Shown piece by piece: positions 18,859 through 26,626 of a stretch of DNA of 64,000 nt (positions are counted from its first letter, which is position 1; the number at the start of each line of letters is the position of its first letter). Made by a program: the position numbers and the translations under genes. Under the pieces are notes generated by a model that searched no databases, was not told the DNA's origin, and saw only the letters and a list, made by a program, of their open reading frames with translations. The DNA comes from Bacteroidales bacterium (lineage in GTDB: Bacteria > Bacteroidota > Bacteroidia > Bacteroidales > UBA932), in contig JAFXUS010000087.1 of NCBI GenBank assembly GCA_017535125.1, positions 15,243-79,242 on the forward strand, given 5' to 3'.

Positions 18859-18866
18859 CAAAATTA
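18859..18866 (-). promoter_or_regulatory. -7 promoter box for glnS
   Basis: The minus strand reads TAATTTTG, ending 23 nt before the glnS ATG. Its mirror box for yicC begins 20 bp away; the extended pair (gcaaaattacg / cgtaaatttgc) is a near-perfect inverted repeat. Confidence 0.6.
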
Positions 18867-18878
18867 CGAATAAATCCG

Positions 18879-18886
18879 TAAATTTG
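18879..18886 (+). promoter_or_regulatory. -7 promoter box for yicC
   Basis: TAAATTTG fits TAnnTTTG and ends 22 nt before the ATG at 18909, the usual distance in this window. Confidence 0.6.
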
Positions 18887-18908
18887 CGAGTCAAAACAGA
18901 CTGTGAAG

Positions 18909-19784
18909 ATGATAAAATCCATGACCGGCTACGGCAAAGGCATTGCCGAACTCTCTACGGGGCGCCTCACGCTCGAAATCCGCACCCTCAACGGAAAAAG
19001 CTGCGACATCAATATCAAGTCCTCTCTCCTGCCGAAAGACCGGGAGCTGGAGGTCCGCAAGACGCTCTCCGATACGCTCCAGCGCGGCACGGTGGACCTG
19101 CTGCTGAGCTTCGAGCCGAAGGCGGGCGCGACGGCGCGCCAGATCGACGCGGCGCTGGTGGAGAACTATTTCCGCCAGGTCCACGCAATCGGCTGCAAGG
19201 TCGGCATCGCGATGCCCAAGGAGGAGTACCTCGAGGCAATCCTCCGTTTCCCCGACATCTTCGAGGGCGGGAAGCAGGAGACGATTCCCGAAGGGGAATG
19301 GCCGATGGTGGAAGCTGCGCTGAACGAGGCCCTGGCGGCCCTGGACGCCTTCCGCAGCCGCGAGGGTGCCGCGCTCTATGCGGACGTGACCGGCCGCGTG
19401 AAGACCATCCTCGCCCTTTACGACGAGGTCGAATCGCACGAAAAGGAACGCCTGGACGCCGTGCGCGAGCGCATCCTGAAGGCGGCAGAGGAGTTGCAGG
19501 TCAAGCTGGACAAGGAGCGCTTCGAGCAGGAGATGATCTTCTACCTCGAGAAGCTGGACATCAACGAGGAGAAAGTCCGCCTGCGCCAGCACTGCAAGTA
19601 CTTCATGGATACCATCGACGGCGAGCCCTGCCCGGGCAAGAAGCTGGGATTCATCATCCAGGAAATGGGCCGGGAAATCAACACGACCGGCTCCAAGGCC
19701 AACCACGCGGAGATCCAAAAACTCGTCGTCAAGATGAAGGACGAGCTCGAAAAGATCCGCGAGCAGTCGATGAATATTCTCTAA
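18909..19784 (+). CDS. yicC: YicC-family endoribonuclease
   Basis: This is a 291-aa member of the YicC/YloC family, RNA-cleaving enzymes reported to influence small-RNA turnover. The start MIKSMTGYGKG is the classic N-terminal signature. The C-terminal DUF1732 region contains FMDTIDGEPCPGKKLGFIIQ near 235 and ends in EMGREINTTGSKANHAEIQK-type sequence with a closing KIREQSMNIL. I use the ATG at 18909 rather than the GTG at 18903, because the family begins M-I-x-S-M-T. Its last 4 nt overlap the convergent ABC-F gene. Confidence 0.93.
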   Translation: MIKSMTGYGKGIAELSTGRLTLEIRTLNGKSCDINIKSSLLPKDRELEVRKTLSDTLQRGTVDLLLSFEPKAGATARQIDAALVENYFRQVHAIGCKVGIAMPKEEYLEAILRFPDIFEGGKQETIPEGEWPMVEAALNEALAALDAFRSREGAALYADVTGRVKTILALYDEVESHEKERLDAVRERILKAAEELQVKLDKERFEQEMIFYLEKLDINEEKVRLRQHCKYFMDTIDGEPCPGKKLGFIIQEMGREINTTGSKANHAEIQKLVVKMKDELEKIREQSMNIL

Positions 19785-21631
19785 TCCGACAGTTCCAGCC
19801 AGCGCTCCTCGCGTTGGCTGATTTCGTTCATGAGGGCCTGGATGCGCTCGGAGGCGGCCTGGAGTTCGGCGTAGGGGAGGGTGCCGCTGCTCATCTTCGC
19901 CTCGAGTTCCGCTTTTTCGGCCTCGAGTTGCGGGAGCTCCGCTTCGATTGCCTCCAATTCGCGCTGCTCTTTCCATGTCAGTTTCCGCGGCTTATCGGGA
20001 AGGCGGCCCGGTGTGCCTGCGTCTCGGCGTCCATCCTCGCTTTCCGCTGGCGCGGAAACCGGATTCGGCGCCACGAATCCTGCTGCGGCTGAGCCTTCGC
20101 CGCCAGGCAGCACCGGCGCCGCTCTTTTTCCGCTTATCCGCTGATTCTTTTCAAGGTCTTTGACGTACGCGCGATATTCGGAGAAGGAGCCGACGAAGTC
20201 CTTGACGAGGCCGTCGCCGCAGAAGACCAGCAGGTGGTCCGTGACGCGGTCGAGGAAGTGGCGGTCGTGGCTGACGATGAGCAGGCTGCCCTGGAATTCC
20301 TTCAGGTATTCTTCGAGGATGTTGAGCGTGACGATGTCGAGATCGTTCGTGGGCTCGTCGAGGATGAGCAGGTTGGGCTCCTGCATCAGGATGGTGAGCA
20401 GGTAGAGCCGCCGCTTCTCGCCGCCGGACAGGCGCTCCACCCGCGTGGACAGCATGTCGTGCGGGAAAAGGAAATGCCCCAGCAGGCGAGTGTCCGGGAC
20501 GATGTCGAGGACCGTGTCGCCCGGTGCGAAATCCATTCCCTGCTGGCGGTAGTAGCCGATTTTCAGCGTCTCGCCGCGGTCGATGACGCCGCTGTCGGGC
20601 GCGACGGCGCCGGTCAGCAGGTCGAGGAAGGTGGACTTGCCGACCCCGTTGCGGCCCACGATGCCGATGCGGTCGCAGCGCTGGAAGTTGTAGGTGAAAT
20701 CCCGCAGCATCGGGATGCCTTCCCAGTCGTAGCAGACGCCCTTGCAGTTGATGATTTTCCCGCCGAGGCGGGAGGCGCCGCCCACGCCCTCGAGGGTGAT
20801 CTGCCTGGTGGTGTAAACCTGCGCCGCGCGGTCCGCCAGCTCGTGGAAGGCGTTGATGCGGTACTGCGCCTTGCCGGTGCGGGCGCAGGGCGTGGCGTGG
20901 ATCCATTCCAGCTCGCGGCGGAGCAGGTTGCGGACCTTGTCGGTCTCGGCGTTGTAGTGTGCGATGCGCTCGTCGCGCTTCTCCAGGTAGTTCTGGTAGT
21001 TGCCTTTGTAGATATAGACGGCGCCGTGGTCCAGCTCCATCACGGTGTTGCAGACGCGGTCGAGGAAGTAGCGGTCGTGCGTGACCATCAGCAGGGTGCA
21101 GCGGCTGCGTTTGAGGTAACCCTCGAGGAACTCGATGGCTTCGATGTCCAGGTGGTTGGTGGGCTCGTCGAGGATGAGGAAGTCGGCTTGCAGGGCAAGC
21201 AGCTCGCTGAGCGCCACGCGCTTGACCTCGCCGCCCGACAGGGAGGACATGGGCTTGGACAGGTCCGGGAGGCGGAAGGACGTGAGCAGTTCGCGCAGGC
21301 GTTGCCAGTAGTCGCGCAGCTCCTCCTCGTGGAAAGACTCCGTCATCCGCCGGCTCGAGCGGCGGACCTGCTCCTCGATGGAGAGCGCCGGGTCGTAGTC
21401 GTATTCCTGCTTGAGGAAGGCGATGCGGATGTCCTTCAGGAAGAGGATGCGCCCGCCGGAGTCGGACTTGTCCTCGCCGGCGAGGATGCGCAGCAGCGAG
21501 GTCTTGCCCGTGCCGTTGGGCGCGATCAGGGCGATCTTGTCGCCTTCGTTGATGTTGAAGCCGATGTGTTCGAAGAGCACCTTCGGGCCGTAGGCCTTGG
21601 AGATGTTCTCGATCTGCAGATAACTAGGCAT
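19781..21631 (-). CDS. ABC-F family ATPase, Uup-like
   Basis: This 616-aa soluble protein has two ABC cassettes and no membrane domain, as in ABC-F factors that act on the ribosome. The first Walker A is APNGTGKTSLLRIL near 35-48, with signature SLSGGEVKRVAL near 150. The second Walker A is GRNGVGKSTFLDLL near 330, with RLSGGEKRRLYLL near 430. The linker between cassettes and the C-terminal coiled coil (about 560-616, Glu/Lys-rich) suggest Uup/EttA-like biology. A Pro/Gly/Ala-rich stretch at about 495-545 precedes the coiled coil and is encoded by two hairpins (see findings). The ROK gene ends 4 nt upstream, so the two form an operon. Confidence 0.9.
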   Translation of the reverse strand: MPSYLQIENISKAYGPKVLFEHIGFNINEGDKIALIAPNGTGKTSLLRILAGEDKSDSGGRILFLKDIRIAFLKQEYDYDPALSIEEQVRRSSRRMTESFHEEELRDYWQRLRELLTSFRLPDLSKPMSSLSGGEVKRVALSELLALQADFLILDEPTNHLDIEAIEFLEGYLKRSRCTLLMVTHDRYFLDRVCNTVMELDHGAVYIYKGNYQNYLEKRDERIAHYNAETDKVRNLLRRELEWIHATPCARTGKAQYRINAFHELADRAAQVYTTRQITLEGVGGASRLGGKIINCKGVCYDWEGIPMLRDFTYNFQRCDRIGIVGRNGVGKSTFLDLLTGAVAPDSGVIDRGETLKIGYYRQQGMDFAPGDTVLDIVPDTRLLGHFLFPHDMLSTRVERLSGGEKRRLYLLTILMQEPNLLILDEPTNDLDIVTLNILEEYLKEFQGSLLIVSHDRHFLDRVTDHLLVFCGDGLVKDFVGSFSEYRAYVKDLEKNQRISGKRAAPVLPGGEGSAAAGFVAPNPVSAPAESEDGRRDAGTPGRLPDKPRKLTWKEQRELEAIEAELPQLEAEKAELEAKMSSGTLPYAELQAASERIQALMNEISQREERWLELSD

Positions 21632-21635
21632 GGAA

Positions 21636-22838
21636 TTACATCAGGCCCAGCACGCGGGAGCGGGACAGCAGGCAGTCGCCCACCGAGGCGGCCTTGCGGC
21701 CCAGCTGGGAGAGGACGATGGTGGTGTCGGCGGAGACGCGCGGCAGGGAGAGGCGGTTGACCGCCGTCTTGATCGGGAGCAGGAGGTAGTCCTTGCCGAC
21801 GATGAGGCGGCCGCCGATGACCACGAGGCCCGGGTTGAAGACGTTCAGCACGCCGGAGATGCCGCGGCCGAGCGTGTCGCCGATCTGTCCGATGGCGTCG
21901 ATGGCGAGCACGTCGCCCTCTTCGACGGCGCGCAGGATTTCGTCCAGCTCGACGTCGCCCTTGCGGTTGAAGGTGTCGGCCATCGAGGAGGCCTGGCCCT
22001 TCTTCAGTTTCTCGAGGATCATGCGGTGCAGCGCGGAACCGGAGGCGCCCGTCTCCAGGCAGCCGACCTTGCCGCAGCGGCAGATGATGTCGTTGTCGAG
22101 GACGGGGAAGTGCCCCAGCTCGCCGGAGTAGCCGGACTTGCCGTAATAGAGCTTGCCGTCCATGATGATGCCCATGCCGAGGCCCCAGCTGACGTTGATG
22201 AAGATCATGTCCGGGTCGGCCTTCTTGCCGAGCGACATGTATTCGCCGTAGGCCATGGCGCGGGAGTCGTTCTCGATGGTGACGGGAACGTTGAATTCCT
22301 TCTGGAAGATGCTGCCGAGCGGGAGGTCGTCGCTGACGAAATAGGTGAGGCTGTAGCCCTTCTCGGGGTTGACGCGGCCGGAGAGGCTCACGCCCACGCC
22401 GAGCACCTTGATCCAGGGAATGCCGCTGGCGATCACCTGGTCCATGACCATGCGGCACATGGTGCGGAAGGAATTCTCGTTGGCCACGAGCACGAACTCG
22501 ATGTCCTGGATATAGGAAATGACCTTGCCCTTGAAATCACTGATGGCGATGTGGAAGTGGTGGCGCGCCACGTCCACGCCCACGAAATAACCCGCGTCCG
22601 GATTGAGGCCGTACACGCTGGGACGGCGTCCGCCGGAGGTGCCCACCTTGCCTTCGTCCTTGAGGAAATCGTCCTCGATGAGCTCGGAAACGAACTTGGT
22701 GATGGTGGGTACACTGATCCCCAACGCCTTGCTGAAATCTGCGATGCTGAAGTTGTTGTGCGTGATGCACAAACGTAATATTTCACGCTTGACCGCAGCG
22801 CTTTTGCCGGAGGTGTCGTTGAGGAAGGATGAGGTCAT
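21636..22838 (-). CDS. ROK-family transcriptional regulator (NagC/XylR type)
   Basis: This 400-aa protein joins an N-terminal winged helix (about 15-75, with FSKALGISVPTITKFVSELI as recognition region) to a ROK sugar-kinase fold. The ROK part has the ATP/sugar signature GVDVARHHFHIAISDFKG near 90. GYSGELGHFPV near 235 and the zinc motif CRCGKVGCLE near 250 complete it. Proteins of this design repress sugar-uptake or amino-sugar genes and release DNA on binding a sugar ligand. The target cannot be named; the only linked gene is the ABC-F downstream. It has its own TATTTTTG box 25 nt before the start and is divergent from the HAMP-trkH unit. Confidence 0.88.
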   Translation of the reverse strand: MTSSFLNDTSGKSAAVKREILRLCITHNNFSIADFSKALGISVPTITKFVSELIEDDFLKDEGKVGTSGGRRPSVYGLNPDAGYFVGVDVARHHFHIAISDFKGKVISYIQDIEFVLVANENSFRTMCRMVMDQVIASGIPWIKVLGVGVSLSGRVNPEKGYSLTYFVSDDLPLGSIFQKEFNVPVTIENDSRAMAYGEYMSLGKKADPDMIFINVSWGLGMGIIMDGKLYYGKSGYSGELGHFPVLDNDIICRCGKVGCLETGASGSALHRMILEKLKKGQASSMADTFNRKGDVELDEILRAVEEGDVLAIDAIGQIGDTLGRGISGVLNVFNPGLVVIGGRLIVGKDYLLLPIKTAVNRLSLPRVSADTTIVLSQLGRKAASVGDCLLSRSRVLGLM

Positions 22839-22863
22839 TTCGGTTCGGTTTTTCAGTGATGTG

Positions 22864-22871
22864 CAAAAATA
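22864..22871 (-). promoter_or_regulatory. -7 promoter box for the ROK-ABC-F operon
   Basis: The minus strand reads TATTTTTG, 25 nt before the ROK start codon and 22 bp from the opposing box. Confidence 0.55.
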
Positions 22872-22885
22872 TAAAAGTTTTCCGT

Positions 22886-22893
22886 ATATTTGT
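22886..22893 (+). promoter_or_regulatory. -7 promoter box for the HAMP-trkH operon
   Basis: TATATTTG fits TAnnTTTG and ends 24 nt before the ATG at 22918. Confidence 0.6.
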
Positions 22894-22917
22894 CATAATT
22901 TTTGAAGAAATTTAATA

Positions 22918-23742
22918 ATGTCTTCTGGAAAATTCTTCAAATGGCTCCGCGAGCGCCGGTTGTCGATCCGTACGAAGCTCATTCTGAGCCTTTCGTCGAT
23001 CGCCGCCATCCTGCTGGTCTCCCTCCTGATTTCCGTGATGGAGTACTCCGGGATGAGCAACTACGTATCCGACCTGATCGCGGACGATATCAGCAGCATC
23101 AACGTGGCCAACCGACTGGCCGACATGAGCAATACCTACAACCTGCAGATCCTGGAAGTCATCGGCGACGAGACCTCCCTGCGGGTGCCCGCCTTCGACG
23201 ATGAGTATTTCAAGTCCCACTGCGACTCGCTCCGCTCGAGCGTGCCGTCGAACCAGGTGAAGCCGCTGGCGGACTCGGTGATGTATTCCTATTCCGCCTA
23301 CATGCTGACTTCGCTCGAGCTCGAGGACGTGCTCCAGTCGGATTTCATCGACTCGCGCTCCTGGTATTTCGAGCGGCTGCAGCCGCGCTATGACCGGCTC
23401 CGCACGGACCTGAATTCCCTGTCGGATGCCATCTACCAGGACCTGGCGAAGAACTCCGCCACCTTCGAGGGCGGGTTCTACCGGAGCATCATCCCGGGCA
23501 TCGTGGCGGTGGGCGTAGGCCTGCTGCTGGTCGTGATGCTGCTCTTCTTCCTGCTGGCCTTCTACGTGAATCCGCTCTACCGGATGCTGGACGGGCTGAA
23601 CGCCTACCGTTCGCAGGACAAGAAGTATTCGGTCAAGTTTGACGGCGACGACCAGCTCACGCAGCTCAACGACGGAATCTCCGAGCTGGCCAACGAGAAC
23701 CGCCAGTTCCGCAGCCGGATCAAGACCATGGGCAGGAAATGA
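22918..23742 (+). CDS. Orphan membrane sensor with HAMP-like domain, no output domain
   Basis: This 274-aa protein has the front half of a sensor kinase and nothing else. A basic N-terminus (FKWLRERRLSIRTKLILS) leads into a first membrane helix at about 20-40. A periplasmic, mostly helical region of about 150 residues follows, then a second membrane helix at about 190-215 (IVAVGVGLLLVVMLLFFLLAF). After YVNPLYRMLDGLNAYRSQDK comes a HAMP-like stretch ending in a short coiled coil (LTQLNDGISELANENRQFRSR). There is no histidine-kinase, cyclase or methyl-accepting domain. The stop overlaps the trkH start by 4 nt, so it may partner TrkH. Whether it senses turgor or ions is inference. Confidence 0.75.
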   Translation: MSSGKFFKWLRERRLSIRTKLILSLSSIAAILLVSLLISVMEYSGMSNYVSDLIADDISSINVANRLADMSNTYNLQILEVIGDETSLRVPAFDDEYFKSHCDSLRSSVPSNQVKPLADSVMYSYSAYMLTSLELEDVLQSDFIDSRSWYFERLQPRYDRLRTDLNSLSDAIYQDLAKNSATFEGGFYRSIIPGIVAVGVGLLLVVMLLFFLLAFYVNPLYRMLDGLNAYRSQDKKYSVKFDGDDQLTQLNDGISELANENRQFRSRIKTMGRK

Positions 23743-25196
23743 ACTGGAAGGTCATCAGCAGGAACATCGGCTACGCCCTCCTCGTCAGTGCGCTCTTCAT
23801 GCTGCTGTCGGTGGGGGTTTCGCTCGTCAACGGGCGCGATTCCGCGCTCGCCGCGCTGTCGATTTCCTTCCTGATCACCTTCATCGTGGGCATCTTCCCC
23901 TTCATTTTCGTCAAGGAGACGCCCGCGATTACGCTGAAGGAGGGTTACGTGATCATTTTCCTGTCCTGGATGCTCTCCTTCATTTTCGGCATGCTGCCGT
24001 ACGCCCTGTGGGGCGGCCCGTTCACGCTGCAGAACGCCTGGTTCGAGTCCGTGAGCGGCTTCACGACGACGGGTGCGACCATTCTGGACGACATCGAGGC
24101 GCTGCCGAAGAGCCTGCTCTTCTGGCGGGCGTCCACGCATTTCATCGGAGGCTTGGGAGTCGTGGTCTTCCTCCTGCTGCTCATTCCGGGCTCCAACCAG
24201 ATGAAGATGCGCCTGACGAACATGGAGTTGACCTCGCTGTCGCGGGGCGGCTATTCCACGCGGACCAACAAGACGGTCTATATCTTCGCCTTCGTGTACC
24301 TGGGGATCCTGATCCTTTCGTTCATCGCCTACATCATCGCCGGCATGCCGGTTTTCGACGCGGCCTGCCACGCGATGAGCGTCAGTGCCACGGGCGGATT
24401 CAGCTCGCGCAACCTGTCGATCGCCGCCTTCGACTCCCGCTGGATCGAAGGCATCACGATGGTGTTCATGTTCTTGTCCTCGCTGCACTTCGGCGTCATC
24501 TACCTGGCCATCATCACGCGTTCCAATAAGCCGTACGACAATCCGGTCGTGAAGTTCTACACCTTCTGGGTGCTGATCATGGCCGTCATCGTGGGCGCTG
24601 GCCTGCGCGGGAACGGCATCTGCACGACCTGGGGGAACGCCCTCTGGAACGGCCTCTTCGAGACGCTCTGCGTCACGACCACCTCCGGCTTCGCCATCCT
24701 GGACAATGCCGAGTGGCCGCTCTGGATCGTGATGGTGCTGATGTTCTCCGCCGTGATGTGCGGCAGCGCGGGATCGACTTCGGGCGGCGTCAAGGTGGAC
24801 CGCGTCATCCTGCTCTTCAAGTCGGTCGGGCGCCGCATCAACCGGATCCTGCACCCGTCTTCGGTCAATGAGGTCCGCCTCGGCAAGCGCATCCTGCGCG
24901 AAGAGGAGGTCACGCCGCACCTGCTGTACCTGGCGCTCTACGGCTTCCTGATCGCGGTGTCCGTGGCGCTCAGCCTCTTCGTGGGCGTGGACCACCAGAA
25001 CAGCTTCATCGCCTCGGTCACGAGCCTGGGCAACGTGGGCCCGGCCTACGGCGAACTCGGCACAATGGGCTCGTTCAACGGCATCCCGGCGCTCGGCAAG
25101 CTGATCTTCTCCGTGGACATGTTCCTGGGGCGTATCGAGATTTATCCGGTCCTCGCCGTCGTGGCCATGATCTTCGACAAACGCGCCCGCGAGTAA
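23739..25196 (+). CDS. trkH: Trk-type potassium uptake protein TrkH
   Basis: This 485-aa inner-membrane protein is a KtrB/TrkH potassium channel subunit with four pore-loop repeats. The filter segments are visible as SGFTTTGATI near 106, VSATGGFSSRN near 213, TTTSGFAIL near 314 and TSLGNVGPAYG near 430, each with the conserved filter glycine. It needs a cytoplasmic TrkA-type regulator, which is not in this window. It overlaps the HAMP protein upstream by 4 nt and the helicase downstream by 1 nt, placing it mid-operon. Confidence 0.93.
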   Translation: MNWKVISRNIGYALLVSALFMLLSVGVSLVNGRDSALAALSISFLITFIVGIFPFIFVKETPAITLKEGYVIIFLSWMLSFIFGMLPYALWGGPFTLQNAWFESVSGFTTTGATILDDIEALPKSLLFWRASTHFIGGLGVVVFLLLLIPGSNQMKMRLTNMELTSLSRGGYSTRTNKTVYIFAFVYLGILILSFIAYIIAGMPVFDAACHAMSVSATGGFSSRNLSIAAFDSRWIEGITMVFMFLSSLHFGVIYLAIITRSNKPYDNPVVKFYTFWVLIMAVIVGAGLRGNGICTTWGNALWNGLFETLCVTTTSGFAILDNAEWPLWIVMVLMFSAVMCGSAGSTSGGVKVDRVILLFKSVGRRINRILHPSSVNEVRLGKRILREEEVTPHLLYLALYGFLIAVSVALSLFVGVDHQNSFIASVTSLGNVGPAYGELGTMGSFNGIPALGKLIFSVDMFLGRIEIYPVLAVVAMIFDKRARE

Positions 25197-26626
25197 TGAT
25201 GGATCGCGCGGATTTCCTGGAGCAACAGTTCCTGAAACGCTTCAAGGCGGAGCCGACGCCCTGCCAGGCGCGGTTGTTCCGCGAGGTGGCGGCGTTCGTG
25301 ACCTGCGACGACGCGGACATCCTCGTGGTGAACGGCTATGCCGGCACCGGCAAGACGACGGCCATCGCGGCCGTGATCACGGCGCTGCGCGACGTGGGCA
25401 CGCAGTCGGTACTGCTCGCGCCCACGGGCCGCGCCGCCAAGGTCCTGTCGGGCATCTCGCACCGTCCCGCCTATACCATCCATAAACATATTTACCGCCA
25501 GAAGTCCGTCGGAAGCGACGGCTTCGGGCAGTTCACGCTCTCGCCGAACAAGGCGAAGGGGACGCTTTTCGTCGTGGACGAGGTGTCCCTGATCGGCGTC
25601 GATGCCGCCCCCTCGCAGGGTTCCACCGCCTTCGGCACGGGCAACCTGCTGGAGGACCTGGTGGAGTTCGTGCGCAACGGGCTGGACTGCCGGCTGATCC
25701 TGATCGGCGACGCGGCGCAGCTGCCGCCCGTGGGGCTGGACGCTTCGCCCGCGCTGTCCAGGGCCTGCATGGACGGATTCGGAGGCGTTCGCTACGCGGA
25801 ACTGACGTCCGTGGTGCGCCAGGCGGCCGAGTCGGGGATCCTCCGCAACGCCACGCAGCTGCGTGAAATGATCGCAGGGGGCGGGGAGTGCTTTTCCGAC
25901 TGGAAGCTGGACCTGCACGGGGCGGACGACATGGAACGCATCGGCGGGGGAGAGCTGATCGAGGCCCTTTCTGACGCCTACGGGCGCTACGGCGAGGACG
26001 GTACCGTGATCCTGTGCCGCTCCAACAAGCGGGCGATCCGCTACAACCTGGGCGTCCGCTCGACGGTACAGTTCAAGGAGGAACGCTTGGTGCGGGGGGA
26101 CAAACTGATGATCGTCAAGAACTGCTACCAGTTCGTGGAGGACGTGCCCGGGATGGACTACATCGCCAACGGCGACATCGCGAAGCTCGTGCGCATCGGA
26201 AGCTACGAGGAGCGCTACGGACTTCATTTCGCGAGTGCGACGCTGAGCTTCCCGGATTACGACGACGTGGAGCTGAAGGCGAAGGTGTGCCTGGACACGC
26301 TTGAGTCGGAGTCGGCTTCGCTGACCTATGAGCAGCAGAACGCGCTCTATCAGGGGGTGTCGGCGGACTACGCCGACCGGAAGACGAAAAAGAAGATCTG
26401 GGAGGCGGTGCGTGAAGATCCCTATTTCAACGCCCTCCAGCTCAAATACGCCGAGGCCATCACCTGCCACAAGTCGCAGGGTGGCCAGTGGGACTGCGTG
26501 TTCATCGACTGCCCTTTCTGGCAGGACGAACAGACGCTCGACGACCTGAAATGGCTGTACACCGCCCTGACGCGGGCGGTCCAGAAAGTATATCTTGTGA
26601 ATTTCAATGACCGGTTCTTCGTATGA
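25196..26626 (+). CDS. RecD-like SF1 DNA helicase (AAA family ATPase)
   Basis: This 476-aa protein has the helicase core of RecD/TraA-like enzymes. Walker A is VNGYAGTGKTTAIA near 45-58 and the DE box is VVDEVSLIGVDA near 125. Motif III is LIGDAAQLPPVGLD near 165 and a VVRQAAESG arginine motif lies near 203. The C-terminal UvrD_C_2 region is AITCHKSQGGQWDCVFID near 425, and LYTALTRAVQKVYLV ends it. It lacks the long N-terminal region of RecD2. The expected role is DNA repair or recombination. Two adjacent ATGs (25196, 25199) are possible starts; the first overlaps the trkH stop. A peptidase gene overlaps its end by 4 nt. Confidence 0.87.
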   Translation: MMDRADFLEQQFLKRFKAEPTPCQARLFREVAAFVTCDDADILVVNGYAGTGKTTAIAAVITALRDVGTQSVLLAPTGRAAKVLSGISHRPAYTIHKHIYRQKSVGSDGFGQFTLSPNKAKGTLFVVDEVSLIGVDAAPSQGSTAFGTGNLLEDLVEFVRNGLDCRLILIGDAAQLPPVGLDASPALSRACMDGFGGVRYAELTSVVRQAAESGILRNATQLREMIAGGGECFSDWKLDLHGADDMERIGGGELIEALSDAYGRYGEDGTVILCRSNKRAIRYNLGVRSTVQFKEERLVRGDKLMIVKNCYQFVEDVPGMDYIANGDIAKLVRIGSYEERYGLHFASATLSFPDYDDVELKAKVCLDTLESESASLTYEQQNALYQGVSADYADRKTKKKIWEAVREDPYFNALQLKYAEAITCHKSQGGQWDCVFIDCPFWQDEQTLDDLKWLYTALTRAVQKVYLVNFNDRFFV

